Of a stretch of DNA of 64,000 bases, positions 42,601 through 55,000 are shown piece after piece. The DNA is from Paulownia fortunei (Eukaryota; Streptophyta; Magnoliopsida; Lamiales; Paulowniaceae). Below the pieces are notes generated by a model that saw only the letters and a program-made list of their open reading frames with translations, was not told where the DNA came from and did not search any database. Position numbers and translations under genes: made by a program. The stretch covers positions 1,054,001-1,118,000 of the forward strand of contig JAGSPU010000054.1 in the NCBI GenBank assembly GCA_019321725.1, read 5' to 3'. The first letter of the stretch is position 1, and the number at the start of each line of letters is the position of its first letter.

Positions 42601-45600
42601 TTCTTAGTTTTGGTCTGGTCAATTTTGCATTTTATTTTACTCATTTACTTTTAAATTAAATAGGTAGATTATTCTGGGTTTATGACGATAAATCCGCAAA
42701 GGTTTGGCAAAAATATGTGGGGAAGGTATGGAAAATTTATTAATTTCCTCCCACCCCCACCCTGAATTAAAACAAAAAAAAAAAATTCATGGCTGACAAT
42801 TTTCACGACTTTTGTGAAATATAGGTTGCGAATCCCCAGGATATTCTTATATTTTCTAAAGCATCTAGAAAAGGTCGCAGTGAAGGTAAATCTGTGTTTC
42901 ATTAGACTCTCGGTATTGTACTTTTTTATTTTCCAGTTGTGCAAATTATAGCCACTAACATAACATGTCTATTTTTAGGGATCATACTGGGTAAGTATAT
43001 CTGTAATAAATTGTAAGTTTACACCAAGCCCAATGGAAAATATGGTGTAAAACTTTTTCCATAACTTTTTGATTCTTCGTGAATTGAGCATTAGGACTTT
43101 TGAAACTAATTGTTTGCTTGTGAGGTTGTATAATAACTGCCCACATTTTAAGCATGTTAGTGCTACTCAAAAATCTTTCGATAAAATTCACACTATATTA
43201 TGAAAGTTGTTTTGCACTTCTTTTCCTCCCCCTCCTCCTTTCTACATTGAAATTTAGCAAAGTCCTGTATTCTAAAACAGTTGTTCACACTTCTTAGTTA
43301 TAAGCTCTATGCTTTAGATTTTGTTGATGCACACCTTATCATTAATATCAGTACATCTATAACTTTGGGATTTCTTCTTTTCTTCTTTAAGTGCTTGAGT
43401 GATGATAGCCTAAAAATATTTGTTTTGCACTAGATAAAATTGATGATTCTGAACGGCTCCGACCGGAAGAACTGAATCAGCAAAACATCGAAGCTTTAGT
43501 TGCTGAAAGTAATCTGGTAAAATTCACCACCATTTCTTCTCTGCACAGTTTTAGGATTAACCAATATGTTAATCCCAAAATTGGTGAAAATCTTGGCTCT
43601 TCTATAGCATAATACAAGAAATGCCTTTCTATCTTGTCAACTTTTGTAAGTATCGACCGCATATGCTTTCATCACCTAGAATAACCAAAAAAGTGGCCAG
43701 AAGTCCTATAGCGGATTGAGGGCACTATTTGAATGCATGCAACCATTTCAATATAGACATTTTACCAATTTGCCAAAATTGGCTTCCTCATTTCTTTCAA
43801 GAGTAGACGACTGAGATCCTAGACCTACCTGCGTATTTTGACAAAGTTAGGTGCTTCATGAAATTACAACAGTAAAAGAGAAAATACTAAATGCTCCAAA
43901 TATTACGTACTTTTTTATTGTTCTAATCCAGATCCACTTTTTATCATATGATTTTTCAGAAGATGGAGATACTCCCTGTCAATGATTTGGATGTTGCATT
44001 ACACAATTTTGTCAGTAAGGATGACAAAATGGCCTTCTATTCTTGTCTGCAATACAACCTTGAAGAAACTCGTGTAAGTGATTTATTGTTTATCCTTTAA
44101 TTCATGGTATCAAGTAGGTACTTGCATAGATGGTGCTTTATTTGTTGTTTCCATTGGTTTGGTTGTTTACTTACTAATAGTTTTATCTTTAAATTATCCT
44201 GGCAGTATTCTAATAATTTGAAATTCTTCTCTATAACAGAATAAAATTGCTCAGGATCCAGATGTTCAAAAGTTTGAAGAAGAAGACATTATCGTCAAAG
44301 TTGGAGAGTTCTTAGAGGCAATAAATCTTTTTCCCTCCATCCTCCATCTCCTTTCTTCTGTCCGCTCTTGGTTCAGTGTCATTATTTTTGGAGCAGTGTC
44401 ATTATTCTGTAATATATCCTGTATGAATGGATCCCTAATTTGGAAAATAAGAGTATAGAATTATCTGTCTCTCTTTGTGAAGGTAGATCATCATTGACAA
44501 ATATGGATGATGCCAACATGGCTAAGTGAAACTTACTAGTTGGCACAGGTTTACAACAATGATTATGATTATGGATTCACCTTGAGTTGTCATCACTGCA
44601 GTTTGCATTGCTTTGTGTTATTGAGGTGCTCACCCAAATTTACTATTTTCATTGTCCACCAAATAGACAGTGGGTTTGAGCACACTAGTCCTTGGGTTAA
44701 CTCTCCGCTCTTTCTCATGGGACCAAAAATCAAATCTGACCACACCTTTCAACTTTCACGTGCAAAGCCATTTTCCATTTAAAGTGGTGACTTCAACGGA
44801 CTCCATCAGAATGGTGCCTTCTATTGTCTTAGAAAAATTGACGTTATGATATAACTGTGTTTATTTGCAGGAACGTGTCAAAGAAAGAGCCTTGAAGCCA
44901 AAAGATGCCCCTCAGTTCACATTTAGTGGCCAGTCCTCTGAGGTATTTGTTTTTGTATTCTAGCCTAATGGGCATAGAAGTTTGTTTTCGTAAGCTACAT
45001 GCTTTACTACCTATGTATTTTGAGTTATCGTATTGTTTCCTTACAGAATGCTAGAAATAGAAGTACTGGAGTTGGAAGTGCTGCTTCCTTCAGTGAAGAT
45101 GAGGATGCTACTCTATTCTCTGGCTCAAAGTCTACCAGAAAGGGCAGGAAAGAGCTGTCACAATCTTTGAGGTCCTCTCGTGATGTTTCAGAAGCTTAAG
45201 ACTACTGGAAGAGGAAGGGGAAGAGGGAGAGGCAGGGCTTCCAATGCATTAAAGCAGACTACGCTAGACGCAACCTTGGGTTTCCGTCATTCACAAAGGT
45301 TGGCTTAATTGTTAGGCTGCTTTTTAATGCATTTCTTGCTTATGTAATTACAAATTCTCTTATAATGGTACTCAGGCAAATGTGTTTGTGTTTCTTTTCT
45401 TTATATCCTTATTCTGTTGGTGCCCCTTCTCTTGGGAGAAATGCTCAGTTGAAGCTCTTGTTAGAATCATAGTGCGAATAAGTCTTGAACAAAAATCTCA
45501 ATGGAAGTTTACTAGAAATTCAGCTAATATATGCCCTAAACTGTTGCAACTCCCATTTTTTGCACTTATAATGTCTGTTGGAGATTTCTGATTCTTTTAA

Positions 45601-47135
45601 GAAGTGACTCATTACACCTTGTGCTCTCCGGGAAATCAGTTTTGGCTTTGGAGTTCAGAAATACCTCCTACTTGAAAAAAGTCTTCAATAGAATTGCTGG
45701 GGCCTATACTGTATTGGCATGATATATTTCCAGAAAAATCTAATTCTAAAATGAACTCCTATTAAAATTTCAAGATATCTAATAGGATTTCATCTTAGAA
45801 TAAGATTTTCCTGGCAAACTTGGTAACCTGTGAATTTTGCAAGGCAGTTTGGTTCTGCGCTTTCTTATTCTGTTATTTGCTTAATTTCGTATTTTTGTCT
45901 TCTTTGGATTTAGCTGTGATTTTTCCATATTATATAGTTACTGGGTTCACTGATGAACAAATTTTATTACAATTCGGCATTGCTTGATTTCATAGTACTC
46001 TATTATGCGAGTACAAACCCTACTATGTTCTTCAATTTGAAAACCCTAGCTCAATGATGTTTCTGAGTTGCATATTGTCAAGGGTTTGTGAGATGGCATG
46101 CATCTCTGCTCGAGAAATAGGATATGTTTGCTCGCATAAAATATTTTGCAGCATATTTAACACAAAGCTGCCAGAATAACATTTCATCGCTGTGAAAATT
46201 TTCCTATACGAATTTTTTGCTGTAGATCTGCATCAGTTGCTGCATCAGCTTCAGTTCGGAGTTTGGCTGATGAGGAGGATGAAGTGGATTCAGATTCAAA
46301 CGATGAAACAGCTAAACTTGAAGTTAATGATATTGCTGACAGCTCGGTATGGTCTAATTTCGTATTTAAAGCCATTTTCTGCTCTTGGTAATCTGTTCAG
46401 CTGTTGCTGGCTCACAGTAATATCTTGTTATACATATTTACTGAGTCAAAATTTGTGTTTCCTATGCAAGGATGACGCTGAAACTCTGCAGGGGAAGGGC
46501 AGAAAGAGAGCTGCTCCAAGGGGAAGGGCTAGGGGTACCACCACCTCTAAAAGGGGAAGGAAATCAGATAACTCTTCATCTTCACTTCATAGATTGCTCG
46601 CAAGTAGAGATGATGAAGATGAGGATGATGACATGGGAAGAAACTTAATAAATCTCAACCTCGGGTAACTGATACTATTCTGAATAAAGCACTCTCCTTT
46701 TTTTACGTAATATGTCCTAAACATGACTTTTAATTTCCTTCAACTGTAAGTTATGGAGCTCACTTGTATGATGTATATGTCCTACATTGCCTGGTAACCT
46801 CAAATTCTACAGTAGGATCATTCACAGTTTCATCATGTCTTTTTTCCATAGTTCTCTATGTCCTTGCATCTTTAAGCTTAACTGATGCTTCAGTCTGAAG
46901 AATATTGTAAGAGTTTGTGTGATAAAATAAGCTCAAGCAAGCCTCAAATTCTGTATATGGAAGATAGACTGATAGAGTTTGGACATTTGTTATAACAGCA
47001 TGTCAGCTAATTTGCTCATCTACCTTACCATTGTCTGTCACATTTGTGCATCATTTATACCTGACAAAGACTGACGTTAAGCCTGATAAATTTTCTTTGT
47101 AGGTGACAAGAAATTATGGAGCTTTAAGAAGGTAG
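39644..47135 (+). CDS. MRE11: MRE11 double-strand-break repair nuclease, with four frame breaks
   Basis: MRE11 is the nuclease of the MRE11-RAD50-NBS1 complex, which resects and signals DNA ends. 22 exons: 39644-39660, 39841-39976, 40142-40299, 40558-40648, 41087-41206, 41293-41361, 41441-41531, 41682-41784, 41862-41969, 42107-42169, 42244-42315, 42466-42543, 42664-42725, 42825-42885, 43434-43516, 43960-44073, 44240-44317, 44871-44942, 45047-45298, 46226-46346, 46471-46664 and 47103-47135. They total 2176 bp, about 725 aa, near the family norm of about 720. Metal-binding motifs are present: D20-x-H22, GGDLFHE (D60), GNHD (127-129) and GHEHE (252-256). [11 protein letters not shown] (GAR) motif and an acidic Ser-rich tail end in YGALRR. 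Single-base breaks lie near 41468 and 42707 (deletions), 45197 (net +1) and 46637 (deletion). Intron 17 uses a GC donor. Confidence 0.94.
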
Positions 47136-48205
47136 GTGCCTCTAAGGCATCTTTGCTTAGAGGTAGTGCTGCCCAATTATGTAATTGCATGTGGCTCATT
47201 AACCGTTGCTTCAAACGGCATAATATGATTGTATGTTGAGCTGTAGCACAAACTGATGATGTAACCATTGGTACTCTGTAAATCATGGCTTGTCTCTATT
47301 TAACAACAATAGCCATTAAAAATCAGCTATAACTCGTCTTGGATGCCAACAGATTTTTGAAGCCCTGTCTTGTATGTAATATTATGCAAAAGAAGACCTG
47401 AAATCAGCCACCTTGGCGATTCTTGTCTTGGTCGTGGCTCGTCTAGGAAACTCGTATTTTTGTGCTTTTTATCATGCCCATTAGGTCATGGAAGTACAGG
47501 CATCTTTCATGGGATTAACAATGCCACAGACAATCTGAGCTTTGTGACATAATCAGAATCGAATGGATTGTATCTTGTGTAAAACCAGCGTTGGTGCAAC
47601 TGACGGATATTGAAGTGCTGTTATTCAGAAACTAGTCATTTCTGTTTTTGGTCCTTCACTCTGGAGTATACAATCGCAACATATCCGGGAGGCATTCTCC
47701 AACAAGTTTGATATAGATTTTTGCTTTTAAAAAATCTGTATCACACATCTTTAACTGATTATTTTGCAAGTTATTTTTTCATATTTAATAGCAGTTGGTT
47801 TTCTGAGTACTAATATAACTATTCCATTATGAACATAATATGAATGGTGGGAAAAAAACCCTTTGAAATAAATAGAAAATTCACTTCAAAAGTATATAAT
47901 AAATAAATAAAACACTAGTATATGCTTTTCTTTTTTTTCTTTAGGAGTGAAGAAAATAAATGAAAACAATGTGGAAGCACATAGTAAAACCATAAAAGAC
48001 ATGGGACTGAACTGCAAAATGTCTTTTCGACAACCATTAACAAATACAGACCATAATCCTAGATCAATATTATGAACAGACAGATTACAGACCACTGAGC
48101 AAACCCAAAGGTCTCTCCATCTGACCATAACTCAGAACTTAAAATCAACCAAAAAAGCCACGCAGTCTAAGCAGATTCACGTGCCAATAAACAATATCGT
48201 ACCAT
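47136..48205. other. Intergenic: MRE11 3' end and phosphatase upstream region
   Basis: About 1.07 kb between two co-oriented genes. The left part should hold the MRE11 3' untranslated region and polyadenylation site. The right part (47.88-48.2 kb) is A-rich and serves as the upstream region of the phosphatase gene. Nothing else was recognised. Confidence 0.6.
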
Positions 48206-50026
48206 ATGGCAGAGCCCAAGGCCACAACAAAACCAAGACTGTTATGCTGCGTGGGTGATATCCATGGCTACATAACAAAGCTGCAAAATTTGTGGTCTAA
48301 TCTTGAAAATACCATAGGCCCATCTGATTTCCAAACAGCTCTAATAATTTTCTTGGGTGATTATTGTGATAGGGGACCTGACACCAAGAAGGTGATTGAT
48401 TTCTTGATTTCTTTGCCCTCAAAATACCCTAATCAATCTCATGTCTTCCTCTGTGGCAACCATGACCTGGCATTTGCTGCATTTTTGGGCCTTCTCCCAA
48501 GCCCGCCTGACGGTTCAGATTTCTCGGAGACTTGGAAGGAGTATGAGATGAATGAGGAAAGAGAAGGGTGGTATAAGGGTGAAGGGTATGAGAATATGCA
48601 CTTGCAAGGGAGGAGTGGGCTGGCAGATGACTGGATTTAATCACGCCAAGAATACTGAGTACAAGGGCTCAATTTACGATGCGGGTCCCACTTTTCAATC
48701 CTATGGGGTCCCTCATGGCTCTGCTGGTATAATTTTGTTTTGAATTGTTTGTGGAATGAGTTCAGTTTCTATGAAGTGTTTAATCTTGATATGGGTTGGT
48801 TGTATGAATTTCCTGGAGTTAGTAATCATGTTGTAGATTGTGAATGCAGAGTTGGATACCATCTGATTGCTTATTTGATATGTGATTGTGTTAAATTAGA
48901 TTGCTTCAATTTTTAAATTGGATTGTGTGTTTGATTGTCAATTCATGACCCAGGTTGTTGAAATTAATTGATTCCAGGAAATGGTTTATTGTATGCTACA
49001 AAGTTTGAAGAAATGCTAGTTGATTTACCTGTGTGAGACAATGACAATGATCCTCCTGGTTATTTAGTTGAGTTATAGTTGCCATTTTGAGCTGTCGATT
49101 TTGCGTTGGTGTAGCGTGCTGGTGCAAACGTGCTCTCTTTTAGTTTCCTACCTTGTCCCTTGGGAAGTTTAGTAAAGGAATGCAAGTAATCCTGTAGAGA
49201 TAGACTCTAGTTAATGCATCCTTCATGTTTACATGGATTTTTTAGTCATTTCAATTTGAAATACCTTTCAACCCCCTCTTCTCCCAGCCCTTTGTTTAAG
49301 TTTCTGTAATATGATATTGAATGAGTACATGTGCACAGATTTGATTAAGGCAGTTCCTGATGATCACAAGAAATTTCTCGCTGATTTGGTTTGGGTACAT
49401 GAAGAGGTAAACCTTACTTGTCTTAGTTCTTCTTTGAATTTCCTCATTCTTGTGTCCTTTGCATAGGATGAATTGGTGAAATCTGGTGATCAATTGATGT
49501 CTGCTGTTTGTAAGGACTTAGTGAGATAACTTGCATATGTTCTACATGAATAGAGTACAAGCTAACAAATAACTTGACCATTTGAATTTGCTAGGATGAT
49601 GTCAGTATAGAAACCAATGAAGGACTGCAAAACTGTAAACTGATTGCTGTACATGCTGGTTTGGAGAAAGGTAAAGGGGTTGAGGAGCAGCTAAATTATC
49701 TGAAAGCCAAGGACACAAGGATCCCTAAGGTTGAAGCTCTCAGTGGAAGAAAGAACGTCTGGAACATCCCAGAGGTGATTGCTTATTTGCAACTCACTTG
49801 AAATCAGCAAGTTTTTCAATAGATTTTTTCATTCTTATTTTGTAAAACTTTTTTATAGGAATTGACTAATACTCCAACTATTGTGATAAGTGGTCACCAT
49901 GGAAAGGTCCATATTGAAGAGTTCAGATTGATAATTGATCAAGGTGGTGGCCTAGAGAATAACCCAGTGGCTGCAGTTGTGCTTCCATCAAAGAAAATGG
50001 TGCTTGACACTGATCAATTGGCATGA
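48206..50026 (+). CDS. RLPH2: RLPH2-like PPP-family phosphatase, with a frame break in exon 1
   Basis: Four exons: 48206-48726, 49339-49406, 49595-49774 and 49859-50026, all GT-AG. They total 937 bp, about 312 aa, matching Rhizobiales-like phosphatase 2 of plants. Metallophosphoesterase motifs are in order: GDIHG (17-21), GDYCDRG (51-57, with Cys where classic PPP enzymes have Val), GNHD, AVHAG and SGHHG. Plant RLPH2 is bacterial-like and dephosphorylates phosphotyrosine despite its PPP fold. Near 48610-48627 the frame shifts. The upstream frame reads into a stop at about 48640, while the next frame resumes the expected [20 protein letters not shown]. Either two 1-bp deletions (which would restore a Gly-Arg-Arg-Trp-Ala-Gly reading) or one insertion explains this. 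The start is the first ATG, 16 codons before the GDIHG motif. Confidence 0.9.
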
Positions 50027-51882
50027 TAGTTTCAGATTTTCACTCAGCTAAATTCTGGAAGCCTCCTGATTTTGGATAGGAAATGTTGAGCAACCTGTTA
50101 CAGGATAGCTAATGATGATGGCAGAATAAGTTGGCAAATTATTTTTTTTTTCCTTTTTTGGCATCTAATAAACTTTTATAAGCTTGGCAACCCATTGTTT
50201 CAACTTTTTGAAATCGAATAAGGGTTGAGTCTACATGCAGTTCTGCAAGTCTTGCCTGGCGTTGGACAATACAGTTTGCAATAGTCTCATTGGCTTATAA
50301 GAATTCTATATGAAGTGACTGTCATTATTTGGATTGAAAAATCAGTTGCTGTGGAAAAGTTGTCTTAGCTGATTATATGCTTGTTCTCGTGCAATAGCCT
50401 AAAGCCCCTGTTGTCTGGCAGATAAGTGGCAGCAAATTTTCAGGTTTGCTCATTTTACTCTTGCTTAAATTGGAAATCTTACAGTATCTTCTATTGTAGA
50501 ATTAACGCTGCCTGGCATTTTTCCATCGAATGTCATGACAGAGTGCTGGCTTTTGTGTAATCTGTTGGCATCTCCACATCAAGAAATTCAGAATCAGCTT
50601 TAAACTGGTTAAGAAATATTGTTCTTTGAAATCGCCACAAGTATAACGGAACTTGACCCTTCAATTCCATTTCTTTTATACTTGAAGAGCGTGGTCGTAA
50701 CTTGGTTCTAGAGAATCTTGAATTTGGATATTATGAAAAACAAGAACTTTTTCATGGTAATTTCTTCATAGGATATAATTCATTTAAGTTGTTTTTGGAT
50801 TGATGGATTTATAGTTAAAAGTTTTAAATACATAATAATAAATTGTTTGGATTTGTTTAGGATAATTTCATTTTATAATGGAATTCAAATTTGCTCTCAT
50901 TTTTTAGTTATTTTTGAGTCAATGTAATTTCGAATAATTCATTTTAACATCTTTTCCCAAATACTTTTCTTGAAACCATTTGTTTCTATCTAAATGGAGC
51001 CTTAGTCTACTGTTGAATCGCTGGTGTTAAAGGGTATGAATGAATATAAAACCAGTTGGACAAAGACATAGTTATCCAAGCTTAATTTTGAATTTCTTGC
51101 CAAGTTTGAAATTGTTTATAACTAAACATTATCAATCAAACCAAGAAGTTCTGATGCAGTCCAATATAATTCAAAGTATGTAGTTTGATATTTTCTTCAA
51201 TATTTTGCTATGCTATAAGTAATTTTTGAGCTTCAATCAAACTTCATGTTTAGTTTATTAACAGCCTCAAACAAAATATACGCAATACATGTAAAATTGA
51301 AATTCCAGTCATGCCCTCTGCTTGTTGATGTTAGCATATAAAAGATAATTTTAGTTAATTACCCATCCAACAGACAGTTCTACTGTATTTCTTTGGCAAA
51401 AACCCCCCAAGACTACACAGAAAAAAAGAAATTTCCAATCCAACCAATGAAATAAGGAACGATCACAAATCAAAATAGTAATCAAATGGGATTATCCCAC
51501 TAAATAGATGTTAATCCAAGTACAAGCTGGACCCATAAATAGTGCAAATTTTAAATTACGTAAGTTTACTGTAGTGCTTGAACAAATAATAAATTTCAAC
51601 CTGAGAATTGCTAAATTTAGGATTGCGAACAGATAAGGAGAGAGAGAGAGAGACTGAGACATGAACAGCCTCTTCTTGATGTTGCCTGTAGTTAGGAATT
51701 AGACATTTGATTGTTTTAAAGTAAAGCCGAACCAAGTAGAGGGTTTTCAACTCAACTCATAGAGGCATAACTTGATCAGTGATTTCACAAAATGACATCA
51801 GAGTATAACTAATTCTTGGGCACTGATGCATCCTGGCATCCAGGATAGTTACTAAGCAAGATTTAGCACTTAAAACCAAAGC

Positions 51883-51913
<31 letters not shown>

Positions 51914-52092
51914 CATATGTAAAACCACTCTACTGTGCCTTTTAATTTGTGTAAAAAAACAAACAGGTCCTAAGTATAAGTTTCTTCAGAATGATGACAA
52001 CTAATTAGCAATATCGAGAAATGTAAAGCTTCCTTACTAGTCCTTTGTAATCAAGTAACAAAGTTAAAACAAAAATGATGACACAAAAAAGT
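50027..52092. other. Intergenic between convergent phosphatase and SEC63 genes
   Basis: About 2 kb holding the 3' untranslated regions of both genes. A stretch at about 50.78-51.00 kb has transposon-like wording (ending in aaatggagcctta) but no clean inverted repeats. A CA microsatellite lies at 51887-51913 and a short GA run near 51640. No gene was recognised. Confidence 0.55.
51887..51913 (+). repeat. (CA)13 microsatellite
   Basis: A perfect CA dinucleotide run of about 27 bp, downstream of the SEC63 stop codon and probably within or near its 3' untranslated region. Confidence 0.95.
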
Positions 52093-55000
52093 TCAATTTT
52101 CGTCACTTTCTGAACCATCAGAACTTGAACCATTGCCAACATGGGCAGAGCCATTGGCCACTGCTCCTTTAGCATCCTTACCCTTCACATCTTCATCGTC
52201 TTCACTGTACTCACTTTCATAATCGTCGTCATATTCATCTTCTCCTTCCTCGTCTTCCTCTTCAGCTCCATCCTCTAGCGATGGCACCTCATCTGCAGTG
52301 GTAATGTTCCTTGTGCCAGACCGGCTTCGTTTCAAAACCTTCAACCTAATATTGGACTTCGCATCACAACCAATCCATGAGTCACACAAGCAGTAGGAGG
52401 TGAGGTTGTAATTTCCCTCAGAAGGGGCCTGGAACTTGCCCATCACCAGCCTAGAACCAGCTTTCACTCTATCAATTGCTTCTTTTACAGCTGCATTGAT
52501 TTCTTTTGCACTAGCACCGGAGCCCTCCCTCAACTCTTGAATTGCTTTTGATGCAGCAATTATTGCTGTTGTCTCATCCATGAAATTAACCTTTTGCGAC
52601 ATCCACACATCATTTGATGAGGAGTCCGCCAGCAGTAACCAAAAATTTCTTCTTTTTCATAGGGGAAGTATGGAGCATGTGGAAGGGCACGAATCAATCC
52701 ATTCCAACGCTGAAGAGTAATCCAAGCCTGCATTGTCACAATATCACCCTCTTGTATTCCCTCTTCACCTTCTGTCTCACATGTAATATCCACTGAAATG
52801 GAAGGCATCATCTCAAGAACCATTTCCACATCTTGGGATTCATCAGCAGAAAAGCCAGCAACCTGGGTCAACAGCTCTGCACGCTCTTGTGGTTTCATTT
52901 CACGAAGATCTTGGAATGAGCGCACTTTCTGTACATAGATCAAAGGACTCAAGAACTTAATACCCATAAATGGATGGCCACGAAAACACTATGCATATTC
53001 AAACAGAAATAAGTTGAGATTTTTTACAAATGATTACATTGTAGTGGTACTGTGACAATGTCAATATGCAATTTGTAAATTTTATAAAAGCCAGCAACAC
53101 AGGAAGTAACCTTAAATGGACTTGTACCAGTTGTCACAAAGAGAAAGTTAAGCAATGACATGACAATGGTATGAAAGAGTGTCAATATGCATAGTAAAAC
53201 CACATTTTTCCAAAGTCAACACAAAGAGGATCAGATCATTGTAATTGATTGATTTTATCAAAAGACCTGTGCCATGATTTGCCAAATGGGATTTAACAAT
53301 TGTGAAAGAATGATCTGTTTTCAAGAAACAGATACTGTGCATTTTTCTCTGACACTGCTGACAATATTTTTTTATGAGGGCATTGTGAGCATGAATTGGC
53401 AAAATAACAGGAGACGGCAGATAGGCAAACGGCCACTTGAACCCAGGTGACAACTTCCAATATATTGCTGTCACAGAACACACACGCACATATATATATA
53501 TAGGGGGAGGGGGGGGGGGGTGTTTACCTTTCTGGCAATCTTTTTGACAACTGACTCGCTGAAGTGTGGCAGCTGGAGAAATGGGCCATAACCTTCGCTT
53601 GATCCCCCAGTTGCTTTTCTTGCACTGAGGGGGACAGCCTGCATCAAGAACAGCAGCACTTTCAGTCTGGTTTCAAAGAAGCAATAGCACATTCATTTAA
53701 CTTCAAGTAAAGTAAGAAATAATCAACTTTTCCTAAGCAAAGCCAAAAGGAGTTAATGTGCAAAAATAATGCTGAAGAGTTAAAAGTTGTTTGTACAAGA
53801 CTCTCTCTTGCAATAGGTTGCAGAATTACTTATTTGATATTCTTCTGTTTTGGGAATTGCACTGTGTGGGGTTATGTTGGTACTCAACAAGCTTCAAATC
53901 AGGAAATTCAGTTTTTTCTCCAGCTCTATTAGTAGTACAAATTTTACATGACGCCAGAGTAAAAAAAATTCCCTTATTTTTTAAGTTTTCAAATTTTTAT
54001 TCATGATCCAGAAGATAATGGATCAAACAGCATAAAATTCCAGTTTCTTTCTGATTTAACAGAAAGGGGTAACTTGATTTAACCTCTCACAGGACAATCT
54101 AATATTGATTTAAGTGATAGAAAGGGAAAAGACTAGTCATGACATGATCAGCCGCAAGATAACCTCTCTGTTTTCATGAGTGGAGGAAATATCTTGAATA
54201 TACTCACGGACAAGTGTTGAAGAATAGTTTTCTATAATAGGGTAGGAAAGGATTGGAATTATATGTTTTTGTATTGATGCTGAAACAATTGACAAAAATC
54301 AAGAAAATCAATTAATTTATGACAAGGAAATAGAACTAGACCAACAAAAAAAGGCACTTACATAAAGCAAAACTTTTATAACTGCATGGGATAAAAAGAG
54401 CACTAAATCACCCAAACTGATTATAGTTTAGGCACCAGGACTACAGATTTTATCAGAATATAGTTGCACCCTCTTTTAACCTAAAATATGATGTAGTTTT
54501 GCTCAAGAGCACTACGAAACTTAAAGAATGAAGCCCAGATGCCTGTTAATAAAAAACAAAAAAATACTACAGGAAACAATCTTCATCACATCAGTAACAG
54601 TTCAAAACACAGAAATAATATGTCCATTTCTGAATCAGGGAAATTCACTTTCATCATCAGCCGACAAAACTTGTTCGCTGGTTGTGAATGATCAGAGTTT
54701 AAAAGGTCTAAAGCATGATTTAGTTTTTAAATTGAAAAATAAAATTAATGACAGGTTGAGGAACACTTACCAGCTATTAGCTAAGATGGCATCTTTCTTT
54801 GTACTAGAAATATACTACATTGGAACTTGGAAATATACCTGAATTATACTTTGGGATAGCTCAACCACTCCAATTGCAGGTCTTAGCCATCCGTGCCCCT
54901 GTTGGGTGCGTGGTATAATTGCCATCTGCATGGAAGGAGAATTTCTGTATAGTCATCTACACCCGTAGAAAATGAACAAGATGATTAAGAAATTGCCACA

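Noticed and set aside
44540..44782. 80-codon frame inside MRE11 intron 17
   Set aside because: Intronic. The flanking exons join correctly without it, and its translation matches no MRE11 domain.
47886..48128. Minus-strand frame upstream of the phosphatase
   Set aside because: Composition-driven, with no recognisable domain or splice partners.
50780..51005. Possible MITE downstream of the phosphatase
   Set aside because: Transposon-like wording at one end only. No credible matching inverted repeat at the other.
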